Shown here piece after piece: positions 61,068 to 64,000 of a DNA stretch of 64,000 nt. The notes below the pieces were generated by a model. The model did no database searches. It was not told the origin of the DNA and saw nothing but the letters and a program-made list of their open reading frames with translations. Position 1 is the first letter of the stretch. Each line of letters opens with the position of its first letter. This DNA comes from an uncultured Lachnospiraceae bacterium. Lineage in GTDB: Bacteria; Bacillota; Clostridia; Lachnospirales; Lachnospiraceae. The stretch is from contig CANRJG010000001.1 of NCBI GenBank assembly GCA_947630875.1, forward strand, positions 78,637 through 142,636. The letters are read 5' to 3'. The translations under genes were made by a program, and so were the position numbers.

Positions 61068-62280
61068 CTGTTTTCCCTTTGCCGTTTCTCTGCTGTTCTA
61101 TGGCATCCAGCAGGCAGTCCGCCACTTCCGTCTTGCGCATCAGCGGCAGCGCCTGAATATTGTCCTTCGTAATGATGGTTACTACATTGGTCTCCAGTCC
61201 AAAGCCCGCGCCTTCCACCTTCACATTGTTGGCGGCGATCATATCCATGTTCTTCCGACGCAGTTTCTCTTCCGCACTTTCCTCCAGATGCTGGGTTTCC
61301 ATACAGAAGCCGCAGACATACAGGTCTTCCTGCTTGTGGGCGCCCACCCACTGCAGGATGTCCTCCGTCCGTTCCACTGGAATCGTCATATCGTCGTCGC
61401 TCTTCTTGACTTTATCCTCTGCCACCGTCACCGGCCGGTAATCCGCCACGGCCGCCGTCATAATCAAAACATCCGTTTCCGGCAGTACCTCCTGCACCGC
61501 CAGGAACATATCCTGTGCCGTCACCACGGACCGCAGCTTTACGAAGGGTACCGGCGGCAGAGACACCGGCCCGGAGATGAGGGTCACGTCAGCGCCCCGC
61601 AGCATGGCTTTTTCAGCCACCGCATATCCCATCCGGCCAGAGCTGTGATTGGTGAGATAGCGTACCGGATCAAAGGCTTCCTGGGTAGGGCCGGCGGTCA
61701 CCGTGATTCTTACCCCTGCCAGAGTCTTTTCGTGGGCGATCTCTTTTATAATATGCGCAAACAGTTCCTCCGGTTCCGGCAATTTTCCTTTGCCGGTATC
61801 CCGGCAGGCCAGCATACCGTATGCAGCGTCAATGATGCCGAAGCCGTAGTCTTTCAGCTTCCGGATATTCTCTTCCGTCGCCGGATTTTCCAGCATGGCC
61901 GTATTCATGGAAGGGGCCACCAGCTTCGGACATTTTGCGGCCAGCACCAGCGTGGTAAGCATATCGTCCGCAATGCCGTGGGCCAGCTTTGCAATGACGT
62001 TGGCGGTGGCCGGCGCAATCAGAATCAGATCCGCCGCCTTCGCCAGCGACACATGGGTCACTTCATATTTAAAATCTCTGGCAAAGGTATCTACCACACA
62101 GCGGTTCCCCGTCAGGGTTTCAAAGGTCAGCGGCGTAATAAACCGGGTGGCATGTTCCGTCATGACCACGTGCACCTCTGCCCCCGCTTTTCGCAGCATA
62201 CTTGCCAGATTCGGCATTTTATAAGCGGCTATGCCTCCCGTAATGCCCAGTATCACACATTTTCCCTGTAAAAGTTCCAT
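61051..62280 (-). CDS. coaBC: Bifunctional phosphopantothenoylcysteine decarboxylase/phosphopantothenate-cysteine ligase
   Basis: A 409-residue fusion. The N-terminal CoaC half (about 1-180) is an FMN-dependent decarboxylase with G-I-T-G-G-I-A-A-Y-K, A-P-A-T-A-N and P-S-M-N-T-A-M. The C-terminal CoaB half (about 185-400) has T-A-G-P-T-Q-E and V-R-Y-L-T-N-x-S-S-G-x-M-G, plus the A-A-V-A-D-Y-R-P and K-K motifs of the ligase. Together they turn 4'-phosphopantothenate into phosphopantetheine. Next to panD, panC and coaX, giving a nearly complete pantothenate-to-CoA set. Confidence 0.96.
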   Translation of the reverse strand: MELLQGKCVILGITGGIAAYKMPNLASMLRKAGAEVHVVMTEHATRFITPLTFETLTGNRCVVDTFARDFKYEVTHVSLAKAADLILIAPATANVIAKLAHGIADDMLTTLVLAAKCPKLVAPSMNTAMLENPATEENIRKLKDYGFGIIDAAYGMLACRDTGKGKLPEPEELFAHIIKEIAHEKTLAGVRITVTAGPTQEAFDPVRYLTNHSSGRMGYAVAEKAMLRGADVTLISGPVSLPPVPFVKLRSVVTAQDMFLAVQEVLPETDVLIMTAAVADYRPVTVAEDKVKKSDDDMTIPVERTEDILQWVGAHKQEDLYVCGFCMETQHLEESAEEKLRRKNMDMIAANNVKVEGAGFGLETNVVTIITKDNIQALPLMRKTEVADCLLDAIEQQRNGKGKTDDSCD

Positions 62281-62304
62281 TTGCCTTTCGTTTCTCCCGG
62301 TTCT

Positions 62305-62694
62305 TTACATATCTTCCAGCCGTCCGTGCTTCTCATAACTGCTCACCCGGACCGCTTTGTTGTGATCATCCACAAACACCACCGTGGGATGATGGGTTTT
62401 TGCTTCTTCCGGCTCCATCTGCGTAAAAGCCATGATAATGATTTTGTCTCCCACATTGACGCATCGGGCCGCCGCGCCGTTTAAGCAGATAATGCCGGAG
62501 TCCGGCGTGCCCGCAATGGTGTAGGTCTCGAAACGGTTCCCGTTGTCGATATCCACGATCTGCACCTTTTCATATTCCAAAATGCCGGAAGCCTCCAGCA
62601 GGCTGCGGTCCACCGTAATAGACCCCACATACTGGATATCCGACTGGGTGACCACCGCCCGGTGAATCTTACTTTTCAGCATTTCAACAGTCAT
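62305..62694 (-). CDS. panD: Aspartate 1-decarboxylase
   Basis: A 129-residue pyruvoyl enzyme that makes beta-alanine from aspartate. Gly24-Ser25 in Y-V-G-S-I-T-V-D is the self-cleavage site that forms the pyruvoyl group, and its position equals that of the well-known E. coli enzyme when the start is placed at 62694. GGGAGG lies 8 bases before this ATG. Y-T-I-x-G and N-G-A-A-A-R are further signatures. The start overlaps the panC stop by 11 bases. Confidence 0.96.
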   Translation of the reverse strand: MTVEMLKSKIHRAVVTQSDIQYVGSITVDRSLLEASGILEYEKVQIVDIDNGNRFETYTIAGTPDSGIICLNGAAARCVNVGDKIIIMAFTQMEPEEAKTHHPTVVFVDDHNKAVRVSSYEKHGRLEDM

Positions 62695-63547
62695 CCGCCA
62701 TGCCTCCCACCGTAAAGTTATCGATCAGCCTTGTTTTTCCGATATACACCGCCATGGCTACCAGAACGCCGGGTTTGATCTTCGTCACCGGCATCATGGT
62801 CACGCCGTCCACCGCGGATACATAGTCGATTTTGGCCAGGGGTTCTTCTTCGATATGGGCCCGCATGGCCGCCAGCAGCGCCGCAGCATCGGTTTCCCCG
62901 GCTTCCGTGAGCCGTTCCCCCAAAAAGACCGCCTCGGACAGTACCAGCGCCGCCTGCCGTTCCGCCGGGTTCAGATAGGTATTCCGGGAAGACATGGCCA
63001 GCCCGTCCTCTTCTCTGACAATGGGGCAGGCAACGATCTCAATGCCGTAAGACAGATCCCGCACCATCCGGCGGATAATGGCCAGCTGCTGCGCATCCTT
63101 CTGCCCGAAATACGCCCGATCCGGCTGCACGATATTAAACAGTTTGGAAACCACTGTACACACGCCCCGGAAATGAATGGGCCTGGTTTTTCCGCAGAGC
63201 TGTTTGGGCATTTCCGATAATATTTCCACATAGGTAGCGGCGTCTTCCGCGTACATTTCGGAAACCTCCGGATAAAAGACCAGATCGCAGCCGTGGGCTT
63301 CCAGCAGCGCGCAATCATGGGCAAAATCCCTCGGGTAACTCTGCAGGTCTTCTCCTTCTCCAAACTGGGTGGGATTCACAAAATCCGATACCACCACTTT
63401 GCCGCATTCCGCTGCCGCCCGGTCCACCAGGCTGGCATGTCCGGCATGCAGATATCCCATGGTAGGCACAAGGCCCACCACCTGTCCTTCTTTTTTCCAT
63501 GCAGCTACGCACTTACGTACTTCTGCGATCGTTTTGGCTATAATCAT
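62684..63547 (-). CDS. panC: Pantothenate synthetase
   Basis: A 287-residue ligase joining pantoate and beta-alanine with [13 protein letters not shown] is the HIGH-type ATP-binding motif, F-V-N-P-T-Q-F-G binds pantoate, Y-F-G-Q-K-D-A-Q-Q and M-S-S-R-N-x-Y-L-x-P complete the active site. GAGGTGG stands ahead of the ATG; the gene starts 12 bases after panB and overlaps panD by 11 bases. Confidence 0.97.
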   Translation of the reverse strand: MIIAKTIAEVRKCVAAWKKEGQVVGLVPTMGYLHAGHASLVDRAAAECGKVVVSDFVNPTQFGEGEDLQSYPRDFAHDCALLEAHGCDLVFYPEVSEMYAEDAATYVEILSEMPKQLCGKTRPIHFRGVCTVVSKLFNIVQPDRAYFGQKDAQQLAIIRRMVRDLSYGIEIVACPIVREEDGLAMSSRNTYLNPAERQAALVLSEAVFLGERLTEAGETDAAALLAAMRAHIEEEPLAKIDYVSAVDGVTMMPVTKIKPGVLVAMAVYIGKTRLIDNFTVGGMADDC

Positions 63548-63559
63548 CTATCCCACCTC

Positions 63560-64000
63560 TTATTCCACGGAAAATTCCCGCATTTTGCTGTATTTTTCCT
63601 CCAGCTGCGCAAGGAAAACGTCGTCGCAGTCGCTCTTGCTGTAAGTTTGGGCTGCCTGGGGAAAGGCCCCGCTTTTCACCTGCGCATCATAGTCCGCAAA
63701 GGCCTGCTGCATGGCTTCGCCGATTTCAGCAAAGCGTCTGACAAATTTCGGGGTAAAGTCTCCCGACATGCCCAGCATATCCTGATATACCAGCACCTGT
63801 CCGTCGCATTCCGCGCCGGCGCCAATGCCGATAGTAATCATATCCACCTGCCGGGTAATCAGGGCGGAAAGCTTTGGCGGCACACATTCCAGCACCACCA
63901 TGAAAGCGCCTGCCTCCTGTACGGCAAGGGCGTCCTTTAACAGCTGCTCGGCTTTGGCCTCGCCCTTTCCCTGTACTTTAAATCCGCCAAACACATTCAC
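63560..64000 (-). CDS. panB: 3-methyl-2-oxobutanoate hydroxymethyltransferase, C-terminal part (cut by window edge)
   Basis: The last 147 codons including stop, of an enzyme that makes ketopantoate from 2-oxoisovalerate and methylene-tetrahydrofolate, the first step of pantothenate synthesis. G-G-F-K-V-Q-G-K, V-L-E-C-V-P and T-I-G-I-G-A-G-x-x-C-D-G-Q-V-L-V are diagnostic, with the Glu of the E-C-V-P block as active-site residue. The reading frame runs on past base 64000, so the true start lies outside; a GTG at the edge is not the start. Confidence 0.95.
   Translation of the reverse strand: MNVFGGFKVQGKGEAKAEQLLKDALAVQEAGAFMVVLECVPPKLSALITRQVDMITIGIGAGAECDGQVLVYQDMLGMSGDFTPKFVRRFAEIGEAMQQAFADYDAQVKSGAFPQAAQTYSKSDCDDVFLAQLEEKYSKMREFSVE

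Overview
The window looks like chromosomal core genome of a low-to-mid GC anaerobic Clostridia, most likely a Lachnospiraceae-type bacterium. Reasons: the Firmicutes-type large SRP RNA, strong AGGAGG ribosome binding sites, sigma-A promoters with 16-17 base spacers, MecA, GdpP, class B sortases, a 2[4Fe-4S] ferredoxin, DUF1540 and DUF1858 proteins, Bce/Van-like two-component/ABC modules, and a TPR protein family I know from Lachnospiraceae. No rRNA, phage, transposase or CRISPR array was seen.

Layout. 1-5.9 kb (minus): a carbohydrate operon read from tandem promoters, encoding a nucleotidyltransferase, a GH2 enzyme, a CE15-like esterase and a GH95 enzyme cut by the window edge. 6-12.1 kb: fba (minus), then on the plus strand glmS, a DUF1540 protein, a methyltransferase, hslO and a lipid kinase, with one small membrane protein on the minus strand. 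12.2-19.1 kb (minus): two unrecognised proteins, a secreted Cys-rich protein, and an ABC ATPase/response regulator/histidine kinase/FtsX permease module. A palindrome of the BceR type lies in front of both the permease and the secreted protein. 19.2-27.7 kb: sirtuin (plus); GH18-metK-pcrA-rlmD-like operon (minus); mecA and a DUF1858 gene (plus). 27.7-35 kb (minus): metG-rsmA-tadA, the SRP RNA gene, and an 1130-residue TPR protein whose C-terminal ATPase-like domain has degenerate nucleotide-binding motifs.

35-42.4 kb: a MerR regulator (plus); on the minus strand a class B sortase with a coupled 33-codon ORF, a ferredoxin gene, gdpP-rplI-dnaB, and rpsF-ssb-rpsR with a candidate S6/S18 autoregulatory leader. 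42.4-51.4 kb (minus): a sugar-binding lipoprotein with kduI, a second class B sortase, and an ABC exporter directly followed by a solitary, apparently C-terminally short PglX-type methyltransferase. 51.4-57.7 kb (minus): an operon of response regulator, histidine kinase, ABC/FtsX fusion and peptidoglycan amidase, probably a cell-envelope stress module. 57.7-64 kb (minus): cdd-HD phosphohydrolase-threonine aldolase, tRNA-Glu and tRNA-Cys, and the pantothenate/CoA operon panB-panC-panD-coaBC-coaX, with panB cut by the window edge.

The themes are housekeeping (translation, replication, CoA, SAM), envelope maintenance (two TCS/ABC modules, two sortases, amidase, GH18) and plant-glycan use (GH2/CE15/GH95, KduI with a binding protein). 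The least explained parts are the BceR-like regulon with its secreted Cys-rich protein, the TPR/degenerate-ATPase protein, the solitary PglX joined to an exporter, and the small ORF fused translationally to the sortase.
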